NCBI GenBank assembly: GCA_016209205.1
Contig: JACQWQ010000071.1
Location: forward strand, 1 to 64,000
Reading direction: 5' to 3'
Source of the DNA: Chloroflexota bacterium
GTDB taxonomy: Bacteria; Chloroflexota; Anaerolineae; UBA4142; SHND01
DNA: 64,000 nucleotides
Shown here: positions 39,602 through 48,939 of the stretch, in pieces
Layout: every line of letters starts with the position of its first letter
Numbering within the stretch: the stretch's first letter is position 1
Made by a program: the position numbers and the translations under genes
The notes under the pieces: model-generated
What the model was told of the DNA's origin: nothing
Databases searched by the model: none
Seen by the model: only the letters and a program-made list of their open reading frames with translations

Positions 39602-39733
39602 AGGGCAAGCGCCTCGCGCAGGTACAATATGCCTTGTATTTTGGAGCTTGTCAAGCATTCGTGTATCTCTTTGTACAATTGACGCGCTGTGCGCAAAGCG
39701 TTAAAATCTTGCGCCGTTATCACGGGGAAAAAT

Positions 39734-40996
39734 ATGACTGCCACACTGACCCGCCAAGCTCCCAGCGTGCTTCGTCGTTTGACTGCAATTTTGTTCGCCG
39801 GACAGAGCACTGCCTCGTTAGCCATGACGGCGACAATCACCATCGGTTCCATTGCGGCATCCCAATTGACGGGCACGAGCGCCTTTGCCGGTGTGCCGAC
39901 GACCCTGTACGTTTTGGGCGCCGCGCTCGGCGCTTATCCAGCAGGCAAGCTCATGGATCGCTGCGGGCGGCGCACTGGATTGACATTGGGTTTTTTGCTC
40001 GGCGCGCTTGGCGCATCCGCTGGCGGCTTGGCGATGCTCGGCGTCATGCCCCTTTTGTTATTTATGGCGTACGGCGTCATGGGCGCGTCGCGCGGGGCGC
40101 TCGATCAGGGACGTTTTGCAGCGGCAGACATGGTAACGCCGGAACATCGCGCGCGTGCAGTGGGCTGGGTTGTTCTCGGCGGCGCCGTCGGCGGTTTGGG
40201 TGGTCCATTGGTCGTCAGTCCCGCGAGCCGCCTGGCGACGCAATTCGGTTTCGATGCGCTCGTCGGACCGTTTCTTGCCGGGGCACTGATGTTGCTCTTG
40301 GGCTGCGCAGTGACCTGGCTTTTCCTGCGCCCCGACCCGCGCGACATTGGCAGGGCATTGGCAACGATGACGACAGAAGCCAAAGGCGACGAACCTCCGG
40401 CGCGTACGTTTCTACAGGCGCTGCAGTCGCCCCATGTACGAACCGCCGTGGCGGCGATGATGCTCGGACAGGTGGTGATGGTGGCAGTGATGGTGATGAC
40501 GCCGCTGCAAATGACCGAGCATTTGAATCATACGCTCGACGATGTTTCACTGGTCATCGCCGCGCACGTGACGGGCATGTATGCGACTTCGGTCGTCACC
40601 GGACGCATCGCCGACCGCTTGGGACATGCCAGAACGATTTTGATTGGCGCAGTGTTATTGATTTTGGCGTGCGTGCTCGCCCCCTTTTCAACTGAAATGC
40701 CGCGCCTCGCGCTCGCGTTGTTTGTGTTGGGCGCAGGTTGGAATTTTTGTTTCGTCGCCGGTTCTTCGCTTTTGACCGATTCAATTCGCATCAACGAGCG
40801 TGGGCGTATGCAAGGGGCGAATGATTTGTTGGTGGGACTGGTTGCGGCGGCGGGCAGTTTGAGCAGTGGACTGGTTTTCGAGACCATCGGATACGCGGGC
40901 ATTGCTTTGGCAGGCATCACGCTCGCCGTTGGATTGTTTGTCTACATCTTGTGGCGCGTGCGTCTCGCGCCTTCGCCCTCGCCGAGTAATTTATGA
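39734..40996 (+). CDS. MFS transporter
   Basis: 12-TM pattern; YPAGKLMDRCGRRTGLTLGFLLGALG. Confidence 0.88.
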   Translation: MTATLTRQAPSVLRRLTAILFAGQSTASLAMTATITIGSIAASQLTGTSAFAGVPTTLYVLGAALGAYPAGKLMDRCGRRTGLTLGFLLGALGASAGGLAMLGVMPLLLFMAYGVMGASRGALDQGRFAAADMVTPEHRARAVGWVVLGGAVGGLGGPLVVSPASRLATQFGFDALVGPFLAGALMLLLGCAVTWLFLRPDPRDIGRALATMTTEAKGDEPPARTFLQALQSPHVRTAVAAMMLGQVVMVAVMVMTPLQMTEHLNHTLDDVSLVIAAHVTGMYATSVVTGRIADRLGHARTILIGAVLLILACVLAPFSTEMPRLALALFVLGAGWNFCFVAGSSLLTDSIRINERGRMQGANDLLVGLVAAAGSLSSGLVFETIGYAGIALAGITLAVGLFVYILWRVRLAPSPSPSNL

Positions 40997-41020
40997 ACGC
41001 GCAGGATCACGGAGGAAAAC

Positions 41021-41350
41021 ATGCAAGCCGATTACAGCAAACTTGCCGTCCAGTTCGGACAATTGGTCGGACTCGCGCAAGGGATGAATCTCAAGGTCGC
41101 GCACCTGACGAAACAGGGCATGGAGTTTGTTTTTGAAAACGCGACGACGCAAACGCAGCTGCGTATTTTGCCGCACGTATATAGCGAGGGCAAAGTGATC
41201 ATTGACGCGATCAACGACATGACGTTGGTCGTGCAGGTAAAACAGTTCGCGCGGCGTGACGGGCAAGCGTTTGACGAATCGAAACCCGTCGGCGGCGGCG
41301 CGGTGGAGCTTGCTTTTGCGACATGGTTTTTCGAAGGCGATTACGTTTAG
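41021..41350 (+). CDS. Hypothetical protein
   Basis: SD GGAGG upstream; no family recognised. Confidence 0.65.
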   Translation: MQADYSKLAVQFGQLVGLAQGMNLKVAHLTKQGMEFVFENATTQTQLRILPHVYSEGKVIIDAINDMTLVVQVKQFARRDGQAFDESKPVGGGAVELAFATWFFEGDYV

Positions 41351-41415
41351 TTCTTTGAAACATCGCCCCACGCAGTGCGTAGGTATCACCGAATTCCCAA
41401 ACAAGGAGCATAAAA

Positions 41416-41715
41416 ATGGCAGATCCAACTCGCACCGAAGAGTTTCGCGTAGACGGCGACACGGTCGTTTCCAAAGTCAAAGAATTGGTGAACGAAGGGA
41501 ATGTGCGCCGCATTATTTTGAAAACCGAAGACGGCAAGACCTTGATCGAAGTGCCGCTGACGATTGGCGTGGGCGTTGTCGGCGTCGGCGTTATCGTCGC
41601 GCCGGTGCTCGCCGCCATTGGCGCGATTGCCGCCATCGTCGCCAAACTGAGCATCGTCGTCGAACGTGTGGACGACAAACCATCTGCGCCCCCGCCGACG
41701 AAAACGGACAATTGA
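41416..41715 (+). CDS. DUF4342 domain-containing protein
   Basis: VSKVKELVNEGNVRRIILKTEDGKTLIEVPLTIGVGVVGVGVIVAPVLAAIGAIAAIVAKL. Confidence 0.8.
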   Translation: MADPTRTEEFRVDGDTVVSKVKELVNEGNVRRIILKTEDGKTLIEVPLTIGVGVVGVGVIVAPVLAAIGAIAAIVAKLSIVVERVDDKPSAPPPTKTDN

Positions 41716-41757
41716 TGCGCGTTTGAAAAATCAGCCGTCACGTCTAGTTCTGGATAC

Positions 41758-41796
41758 ACAAGATGCCGCACCCCTGCAAGGGGCGCGGCATCTTGT
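41758..41796. terminator. Strong hairpin after DUF4342
   Basis: ACAAGATGCCGC-acccctgcaaggggc-GCGGCATCTTGT. Confidence 0.6.
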
Positions 41797-42219
41797 GGTA
41801 ATGGGCGAAAAAAATTGTGCTCAACGGCGGACGTGAGTTTGCGTTCACGGTTTAGGGATGTCTGAAATCTCAGAGCGAACCCCGTCACAAGATGGGGCAT
41901 CCCATAGATGTGCCGTCAAGCACAATGAGAGGTGAGAGAATCGGTGCAGCCCTAACCGAAACGTCTTGTGCAACGGTCATCTGCCGATGGACCTGGCTTG
42001 CACTGACCGGATGGTGAACGGTAAAATGGGTGGAGCCCATGCCCCGCCTCGACCATTTTGCCGGTCACCCGGCTGCGCCGCTTGGAATTGTACGCAGGAC
42101 GCTCGCGTGCGGCAGCCCGCCCACAATCCGAAATGGCGCCACTTGCTCTCACTAACCAATCTAGAGATGCCAAGTCAAAATTTGGTTCATGTCGCGTGCA
42201 AAATTCATTGGAATACGGT

Positions 42220-42353
42220 ACTGGACTCTGGCGAATTTTGAAAACGGGCGAATTCTAGTTATTTCCGAAGGGTCGTATTAGAGCGTGAGAACAAGCGTTC
42301 GTCGGAAAATAACTATAGTTTCAGTAGTGGTTAGAAATTCGCCAGAGTCCAGT
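42220..42353. mobile_element. MITE-like element, 134 bp, 19-bp perfect TIRs, flanked by 5-bp direct repeat ACGGT
   Basis: ACTGGACTCTGGCGAATTT (42220-42238) / AAATTCGCCAGAGTCCAGT (42335-42353); ACGGT at 42215-42219 and 42354-42358; nested IR TAGTTATTTCCGA/TCGGAAAATAACTA. Confidence 0.75.
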
Positions 42354-42519
42354 ACGGTAGGTTGTCCCTCTGCGGAAATGACAGCTGACTCTATTCCTTA
42401 CAGCGCCGCCACGCTATACTTCAGAGTGGATTCCTCTTTGTCAAAAGGGTTCTTGACTGGGTAGGTAAGATTGTTAAAACAGCGAAATGACCCGCAGAGG
42501 AATCATCAGGAGGCATTGC

Positions 42520-43215
42520 ATGTCAACGCAAGGAACGATCCTCGTCATTGACGACGATAAAACATTACTACGATTGCTCCAGGAAGCACTCACCAAAGCG
42601 GGTTTTCAGGTTATTCTCGCATCCAATGGGATTGACGGCTTACAGGAAATGTATGCCCGCCAACCCGATTTGGTCTTGTTGGATGTGATGATGCCGCGAA
42701 TGGACGGTTGGGAAACCTTGACCCGTGTCCGTCAAATTTCACGTGTCCCCGTAATCATGCTCACCGCCAAAGACGCAGAGCAAGAAAAAGTGCGTGGCTT
42801 TAACCTGGGCGTGGATGATTACGTCACCAAACCGTTTAGTTTTGCAGAATTGATCGCGCGCGCCACTGCGGTCTTGCGCCGCTCGCGTACGACCGCACCG
42901 GTGACAAAAAACAAACGGTACAGCAGCGGCGATCTCGTCCTGGATGTAGATTCCCATCGCGTGACCAAAGCGGGGAAATTGGTCGAACTCACGCCCACCG
43001 AATTCCGCTTGCTCGAAACGCTGGCGGAACATGCCGGGCGCGTGTTGACGCACGAGCAGCTGCTTGAAAAAGTCTGGGGTTATGATGCCGGCGAGGACAC
43101 CGGGTATATCAAGCGGTACATCTGGTACTTGCGCCAAAAGTTAGAGGAAGACCCCACAAACCCGCAGCACATTCTCACCGAACGCGGCTTTGGCTATTCG
43201 TTCGCCGCAGATTGA
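42520..43215 (+). CDS. OmpR/PhoB-family response regulator
   Basis: ILVIDDDKTLLRLLQEAL...LVLLDVMMPRMDGWETL...winged helix LTPTEFRLLETLAEHAGRVLTHEQLLEKVWGYD. Confidence 0.94.
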   Translation: MSTQGTILVIDDDKTLLRLLQEALTKAGFQVILASNGIDGLQEMYARQPDLVLLDVMMPRMDGWETLTRVRQISRVPVIMLTAKDAEQEKVRGFNLGVDDYVTKPFSFAELIARATAVLRRSRTTAPVTKNKRYSSGDLVLDVDSHRVTKAGKLVELTPTEFRLLETLAEHAGRVLTHEQLLEKVWGYDAGEDTGYIKRYIWYLRQKLEEDPTNPQHILTERGFGYSFAAD

Positions 43216-43222
43216 CCCGCAG

Positions 43223-43257
43223 AAAAACTTGGCAATGCAAATTGCCAAGTTTTTTTC
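43223..43257 (+). terminator. Intrinsic terminator after response regulator
   Basis: AAAAACTTGGCAAT-gcaa-ATTGCCAAGTTTTTTTC. Confidence 0.85.
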
Positions 43258-43345
43258 TTACACCAAAGCAAAATGCAATCGTAACCGAATTATGACAACG
43301 CGGCGTGATAGTAAGGGTACACCATCAGCAGTTTTGGAGGAACGC

Positions 43346-43798
43346 ATGAACCCTCGACTCGTCCGTGACTGGATGACGCCGCATCCGATTACGATTGATT
43401 CCAAGACCGTCCTGCCCGACGCGCACCGCTTGATGCGGGACAGTCACATTCGGCGCTTGCCTGTCGTCGAACGCGGCAAACTTGTCGGCATCGTCACGCT
43501 GGGCGACATTCGCGAAGCGGAACCTTCGCAAGCCACGACCTTGAGCATTTATGAGTTGCATTATCTCCTCAGCAAACTCACCGTCGAACAAATCATGTCG
43601 CGCAATCCGATCACGATCGCGCCGGAGCAAACCGTGCGTGAAGCCGCGCGTTTGATGCTGGAACATAAAATCGGCGGACTCCCCGTCCTTGAGCCGCAAA
43701 CCGGCAAGTTGGTGGGCATCATCACTGAATCTGACATTTTCCGCATCTTTGCCCAAGAACCCGAAGTGGAACAAGAACCGATTACGGTTATGGCTTGA
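43346..43798 (+). CDS. Tandem CBS-domain protein
   Basis: VRDWMTPHPITIDSKTVLPDAHRLMRDSHIRRLPVVERGKLVGIVTLGDIR ... second CBS. Confidence 0.9.
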   Translation: MNPRLVRDWMTPHPITIDSKTVLPDAHRLMRDSHIRRLPVVERGKLVGIVTLGDIREAEPSQATTLSIYELHYLLSKLTVEQIMSRNPITIAPEQTVREAARLMLEHKIGGLPVLEPQTGKLVGIITESDIFRIFAQEPEVEQEPITVMA

Positions 43799-43915
43799 GC
43801 CGCACCGACCAAGCTGTGGGGGCTGTTCGCATCGCCGCGCATCCGGCTCAAGTTACCCCGCAATTGTCCGGCTGCGCCTGCCTCTCGCGCGTAGAGAGCC
43901 ACGCGCAGACACAAT

Positions 43916-44305
43916 ATGAACAATCTATCTTTAACGCTCCTCATCGTCGGCGGGTTTTTCAACCTGGGCTTTGGTCTGTTTCACCTGACGTTCTGGCGAG
44001 TCTTTCGGTGGAAAGAAGAGTTGGCATCGCTCTCGTTTATCAATCGAGGAATTGTCCAAGTCCTCAACCTGTGCCTGACTTTTGTCTTTTTCGTTCTGGC
44101 GTACATCTCGTTCTTTCACGCTTCCGAGCTGCTGAGCACGAAATTGGGCGCGGCGTTGCTGACCGCCATCGCGCTGTTCTGGTTCCTGCGCGCGGTTGAG
44201 CAGGTAATCTTCTTTCGCCTGAGACGGCCCGTGTCGCTCATCCTAACCCTCGTGTTCTTGCTGGGCAGCGCGCTTTACCTCGCGCCGTTGATATTGGAGT
44301 TTTGA
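43916..44305 (+). CDS. Small hydrophobic membrane protein, 4 TM
   Basis: Four hydrophobic segments; stop overlaps next ORF start. Confidence 0.65.
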   Translation: MNNLSLTLLIVGGFFNLGFGLFHLTFWRVFRWKEELASLSFINRGIVQVLNLCLTFVFFVLAYISFFHASELLSTKLGAALLTAIALFWFLRAVEQVIFFRLRRPVSLILTLVFLLGSALYLAPLILEF

Positions 44306-44683
44306 GCTACAGGCCTGGTGTAAACAACTCCCTTATGCACGAGAACCAAGACGCCGTCTCCATTCCCGCGCTGGTCGAGAACTACGGGCGAATGGTTTCG
44401 TCGCTTTGCCGTCGCATGATAGACGACGAAGAAACTGCCCGAGACGCTGCACAGGAAGCTTGGCTAGAGATTATCAAGAGTCTGCCTTCCTTTCGGGGAG
44501 ACTCGAAGGTTTCGACCTGGATTTATGCCATCACCTGTCGCGTCGTGATGCACCGGGCGCAGGCAGAAAAAATATACTCGACCAGGTTTCTGAAAGGTTA
44601 CTTCCACGAAAAAGAAAGAGATTTGCCATCGTTCTCTCACGACTGGGAAAAGAAACTCTGGGTAAAGGAAATGTGCGACAAAT
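44302..44683 (+). pseudogene. Truncated RNA polymerase sigma-70 family (ECF) factor, region 2 only
   Basis: LVENYGRMVSSLCRRMIDDEETARDAAQEAWLEIIKSLPSFRGDSKVSTWIYAITCRVVMHRAQAEK; similarity ends near WVKEMCDK. Confidence 0.75.
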
Positions 44684-44689
44684 CGACTC

Positions 44690-44812
44690 CTATCACTCCG
44701 GTATCGTGCAGGGTCATCAAGAAAAAATTACTGATCCAGTCGGGCTGACCGGCGTGTGCGATGTATTTTTGCGCAAACACATTCGCGCCGTTGCCCAAAA
44801 GTGGGTTGTGCA
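44690..44812 (-). pseudogene. Internal fragment of an O-antigen ligase/polymerase-like protein
   Basis: MHNPLLGNGANVFAQKYIAHAGQPDWISNFFLMTLHDTGVIGVD. Confidence 0.5.
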
Positions 44813-45008
44813 TCCAACGCGGGTCAAGCAGAAAACGTTCAGTCGCCAGCGTAATAAAAATACCGAGGATGCGTGTGCCCGTGAGATTGACAACGAGCGC
44901 GCCAAACGGGAAGGATGCGCCGAGCCGCTGCGCGACCCAATCGCCCACCCCGTATCGCAAATTCGCACCCGCAATCGCGCCAATCGAAATCAATAAAAAG
45001 CGATCCAT
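44813..45008 (-). pseudogene. crcB: N-terminal fragment of FluC/CrcB fluoride channel
   Basis: MDRFLLISIGAIAGANLRYGVGDWVAQRLGASFPFGALVVNLTGTRILGIFITLATERFLLDPRW; rest of the channel missing. Confidence 0.75.
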
Positions 45009-45276
45009 TTGCTCCGAGCATACCCGAACGGGCGCGGTTTGAAAGTAAGCGGGATTACGGAAGGGGCAGGCAAGCGGTTATTGCCGGGCGAGCAGGTTTA
45101 TCACCAGCACCGCCGACCGCGAAAATTCGGTTGAGCCACAGCCCAAACCGTCGCACGGGTCATGGTTCGCGAAAACCGGCGCGGGAGCAAAGAGTGCAGG
45201 GGCTTCATGGTTCGGCTGCCAAGACGACCCCTGCCTTTCTTCCCTCGCGTATTGGGAGAGGTAAAAGCGGTGTAAG

Positions 45277-46536
45277 TTAGGTGAAAGGGGCGCGGTACAG
45301 CACTTCTCCCGCGTGTTCTACAACTAGAATTCCTTCTCCTTCCCGATTCTTCCACTCATCCACATTTATCGCGCGATAATCGGCGTACCCCAAATTGATT
45401 CGCCGACAACGCGCCTCGGGAATAGTCGTCGCGAGCGTAACCCGAATGCGCGGCGATTCGATGCCGCGCCCCGCGTCGTACTCGCCCGCGCCTTTGACAT
45501 GCGTGCTGTGCGCTTTGACGGCGCCGGGCACATCCCGAAATCTTTCGGCTTGTTTGACGAAATAATCGCGCACGTGATAGCCCACGCGGTCAATCAGCGC
45601 GCCGTGGGTGTATGAAACTTCGGAAATATGCGGCGCGTAGATAATGACTTGGCCGCCAGCGGCAATCGCGGGCTCGGTCTTGTACATCGCTTTCGCCGCC
45701 GTCCATAAATCGTCATACCGAGTTGAGGGCATCGAGAGCACACGGGTGAACAGACGCGGGACGCGGATGATGTTCAATTGTGCGGACAAATCGGCGGCGG
45801 CGGCGAACGCTTCGCGATAAGCGCCAATGAATATACCGCGCAATTCGCTGCCCTGCATGACGAGTGAAATGCAAACAATCGGGACGGGAACGAATTCTGC
45901 CGCCCGATGCACGACGCGGCGCACGAGCGTATCTTTCACGCCAATCGTTCGCATACTCGTCTGAAGCGCGCCGAGCCAATGCGTGGCGTTGATGATCTCT
46001 GCGCCGGCGACGCCGGGGATCAGGTATTTCGCGCCGCCGGAAAAGCCGGCCACTTCGTGGGGAAAGACGGGGCCGCACAGAATGAGTAATGCGTATTGCG
46101 CAATGAGTTTGTTGAGACGGACGGTCACAGGTTCATCGAGCATGCCGTCCGTTAGTTGGAGCAGCTCCTCGCGCGGGATCGTGCCAAAGGTTTCAAGCGC
46201 GTCGGGCAAATCCCAGCGATGATTCAAAATGGTAACGTTAGGGTATTTCGCTTGGCGCTCGTCGCGTGCGACGCCGACGAGTTTATCAATCGCGCGATCG
46301 TTCATTGGCGGATGCGTGCCCAGCGCGATCAGATAATCGAGCCGCGCGGCGCGGCGCCCAATCGTTTCGTACAGCACGCGAAACAGCATGGGAATCGGCG
46401 CGGTGCGTGTGCCATCGGGGATGATAACGAGGACGCGTTGGTTCGCGAGCGGCAAAGCATCAAATGCCCGCGCGACGAGCTGGAGAATTTCGTCCGAACT
46501 AGATGGAGGGGTAAGTGAATGGAGCAAAGCAAACAT
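45277..46536 (-). CDS. LarA-like (DUF2088) nickel-pincer lactate-racemase family protein
   Basis: RVLVIIPDGTRTAPIPMLFRVLYE...LIALGTHPPMNDRAIDKLVG...CGPVFPHEVAGFSGGAKYLIPGVAG. Confidence 0.88.
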   Translation of the reverse strand: MFALLHSLTPPSSSDEILQLVARAFDALPLANQRVLVIIPDGTRTAPIPMLFRVLYETIGRRAARLDYLIALGTHPPMNDRAIDKLVGVARDERQAKYPNVTILNHRWDLPDALETFGTIPREELLQLTDGMLDEPVTVRLNKLIAQYALLILCGPVFPHEVAGFSGGAKYLIPGVAGAEIINATHWLGALQTSMRTIGVKDTLVRRVVHRAAEFVPVPIVCISLVMQGSELRGIFIGAYREAFAAAADLSAQLNIIRVPRLFTRVLSMPSTRYDDLWTAAKAMYKTEPAIAAGGQVIIYAPHISEVSYTHGALIDRVGYHVRDYFVKQAERFRDVPGAVKAHSTHVKGAGEYDAGRGIESPRIRVTLATTIPEARCRRINLGYADYRAINVDEWKNREGEGILVVEHAGEVLYRAPFT

Positions 46537-46582
46537 CGTCGTGTTTCACAATCTATCCGCTTTTCGTCACAGCGTACTGGAT

Positions 46583-46618
46583 CGCATCCCTAATCCGCAA
46601 CCCGCAATCCGAAATCTT
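46583..46618. repeat. Heptamer array (GGATTGC-type) immediately after the SDR stop
   Basis: Minus strand: TAA AGATTTC GGATTGC GGGTTGC GGATTAG GGATGCG. Confidence 0.8.
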
Positions 46619-47439
46619 TACACGCCGCTGAACGCGCTAAATCCTCCATCAATGGGCACCACAACCCCTGTCACGAACTCGGATGCGGGTGAGAGCAACC
46701 ACAACACCGCGCCGCCGAGATCGCGCAGTTCGCCAAAACGCGCCATTGGCGTGTGCGCGAGAATCGCCTTGCCGCGCGGCGTCAGTTCGCCGCTCTTTTC
46801 ATCCATCAGCAAAAAGCGATTTTGCTCGGTGAGGAAAAAGCCGGGCGCGATGGCGTTGACGCGGATTTTGGGCGAGTACTCTTGCGCCATATGCACGGCG
46901 AGCCATTGGGTAAAATTGCTGACACTCGCTTTGGCGGCAGAGTATGCCGGAACGCGTGTGAGTGGACGGAACGCGTTCATAGACGAGATGTTCAAGATCA
47001 CGCCTTCGCCGCGCTCCGCCATTATTTTTCCAAACACCTGCGATGGCAGAATCGTACCGAGCAGATTCAAATCAAACACCGCGCGCAGGGCATCGGCAGG
47101 CAGGTCGAAAAAGGAGAGAGCCGGTCCCGTCGTTGCGCGTGGGTTGTTGCCGCCGGTCGCATTCACGAGGCCGTACACACCGGCATATCTGCTGAGGATT
47201 TCCTCCGCCGCGCGTTCCAGTGACCCTTTGTCCAGCACGTCCGCCTGTACGGCGATGACGTGTTCGTTCAGCAGATTCAATTCGCGCGCCTTGGCGGGGT
47301 TGCGCGCCAGGATGGCGCTGTTCGCGCCCACGGCCGAAAGCGCGCGCACGATCTCACGTCCCAGCACACCCGTGCCGCCGGTGACGACGATGGTCTTGCT
47401 CGTCAGGTCGAACTTGCCAGTGATTTCGTGGCTGCTCAT
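46618..47439 (-). CDS. SDR oxidoreductase, probable D-mannonate/fructuronate reductase type
   Basis: IVVTGGTGVLGREIVRALS, NATGGNNPRAT, YSAAKASVSNFTQWLAVHMA. Confidence 0.85.
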   Translation of the reverse strand: MSSHEITGKFDLTSKTIVVTGGTGVLGREIVRALSAVGANSAILARNPAKARELNLLNEHVIAVQADVLDKGSLERAAEEILSRYAGVYGLVNATGGNNPRATTGPALSFFDLPADALRAVFDLNLLGTILPSQVFGKIMAERGEGVILNISSMNAFRPLTRVPAYSAAKASVSNFTQWLAVHMAQEYSPKIRVNAIAPGFFLTEQNRFLLMDEKSGELTPRGKAILAHTPMARFGELRDLGGAVLWLLSPASEFVTGVVVPIDGGFSAFSGV

Positions 47440-48932
47440 AGTGGATTATTCGCTGCAAAGGGTTTCAGGTGTCTCACAAAATGCTTTTCCAGATTCGCGG
47501 CGTACGCGTCTTCATTCGCGCGCAGGAATGCCATCATCTCCTCTTTGAACCGCGCTTTTCCGGTCGCGTCTCGCGCGTTCAATACTGACCCGTACGTGAC
47601 GTGCAAAATCTGCCGCGCGTCGAACTGGTTCAAGAGCGCGGGGAGATCGGCGTCGCTCAGCGCGTCGCCAAGCGGCGCGCGTGCGAGTTGGGCGGAGACG
47701 TGGTACGTCGCGCGGTCGGCTGCATAGTGCTCGCGCGCAAACGCGTAAATCGCGCGCAAGAGTTCCGGCTCGATTTGTGCGACGGTCCGCAAGGCTTCGA
47801 GGTAACTCGTGCCTGCCGTCTTGAGATGCACCAGCCCGCGCGCCTGGCGCATCGCGATCTCATAGACGCTGAACTTGTCCGATCCCGAGTGGAGCGACAA
47901 CTTGTATGGGCCGAGACACCGCGCGATTTCCGCGTGAACGGCAAGATCGCGCTCGAACGCGTCCAGGTCCCCGATATAGTCAACGCCTTTCTCAAAACGT
48001 CCGCTATAGCGCGGCGCGAGCGAGATGAATGGCACGCCGAGCCGTTTGAGTTCGCTGGCGAAATAATAGTGCTCGACGTGCGTGGTCGGCGTTTCTGTCT
48101 CGTCCACCGAAACCTCTAACTCGAACTCGACACTCGTACTCGTCAGATGGCGGTACATTTTCGCGACGTGCGCGAGCGCGCGTCCGTATTTAGCGGCGGC
48201 GCGCAGCAGGTCGTCAGTTTCGGGTTTCAAGTTCCGAGTTTCCAGTCGCACCGTTTTGCCTGCGTAGCGCGTCGCCAGATCACGCGGCGTGCCTTCCAAT
48301 TCCTGCCACGGGAGCAGGTCCACGAAATGCCGGAGCTCGGTCGCACTCGCGCGGTCTGCCGCGCTGTTCACGTATTCGCCGGGATCAATCGTATAGAACG
48401 AATACTCTGCCGCGACACACGCGTCAAGGTCGTCCGTCGTTTTCAAATGGTCAGCATCCGCGCCCACCGCGCTTTTCCAACCGGCTTGAAACGCGCCCCA
48501 CGTTGCATCGTCCAGAACCCCTGGCGGGGTACGTCCCGTGCGCGCGTTTTCGCGAATGGATTGCTGCGCGAAAATTGGCGCGAGGTTTTCCGCGCGCGCC
48601 GCGCGCAGCGCGCGAATGTGACCGACGGTGGCGAGTCCGAGCCGATCCCCAAAGCCCGCCGACGTTTGCAAGCCGAGCCGCACGGGTTTGAGCCAAGGCA
48701 CTGCCGCGCGCAGTGCGCGCGCGTTGTGCGCCGTGAGGGGGCAGAGGGTGAGGACACGGTTGTCGTTCAGCGCGCGGGGTTCGCCATCGAAGGGGATGGG
48801 AAAATGGTGAGTAGTCGGAGCGCGGACGGCGAGCAACTTGCGATGGGCGTCTTGCGTCATCCAAAACGTCGCGTCGTTGTGCTGGACGTGCGAACTGTGC
48901 AGACCAGCGCCTCCCGACGGCAGCTCTATCAT
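47436..48932 (-). CDS. uxaE: Tagaturonate epimerase family (UxaE-like) protein
   Basis: LKPVRLGLQTSAGFGDRLGLATVGHIRALR...SLAPRYSGRFEKGVDYIGD...LSLHSGSDKFSVYEIAM; start MIELPSGG. Confidence 0.82.
   Translation of the reverse strand: MIELPSGGAGLHSSHVQHNDATFWMTQDAHRKLLAVRAPTTHHFPIPFDGEPRALNDNRVLTLCPLTAHNARALRAAVPWLKPVRLGLQTSAGFGDRLGLATVGHIRALRAARAENLAPIFAQQSIRENARTGRTPPGVLDDATWGAFQAGWKSAVGADADHLKTTDDLDACVAAEYSFYTIDPGEYVNSAADRASATELRHFVDLLPWQELEGTPRDLATRYAGKTVRLETRNLKPETDDLLRAAAKYGRALAHVAKMYRHLTSTSVEFELEVSVDETETPTTHVEHYYFASELKRLGVPFISLAPRYSGRFEKGVDYIGDLDAFERDLAVHAEIARCLGPYKLSLHSGSDKFSVYEIAMRQARGLVHLKTAGTSYLEALRTVAQIEPELLRAIYAFAREHYAADRATYHVSAQLARAPLGDALSDADLPALLNQFDARQILHVTYGSVLNARDATGKARFKEEMMAFLRANEDAYAANLEKHFVRHLKPFAANNPL
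48210..48253. repeat. Heptamer run within uxaE (TGGAAAC TCGGAAC TTGAAAC CCGAAAC), encodes RLETRNLKPETDD
   Basis: Plus strand GTTTCGG GTTTCAA GTTCCGA GTTTCCA. Confidence 0.8.
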
Positions 48933-48939
48933 TTGTTCC

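Noticed and set aside
44302-44748. Functional ECF sigma factor
   Set aside because: Region 4 is missing; the ORF continues only as out-of-frame sequence after the junction.
44637-45008. Intact 123-aa FluC/CrcB protein
   Set aside because: FluC similarity stops at DPRW; the remaining residues belong to unrelated coding sequence, so the channel is truncated.
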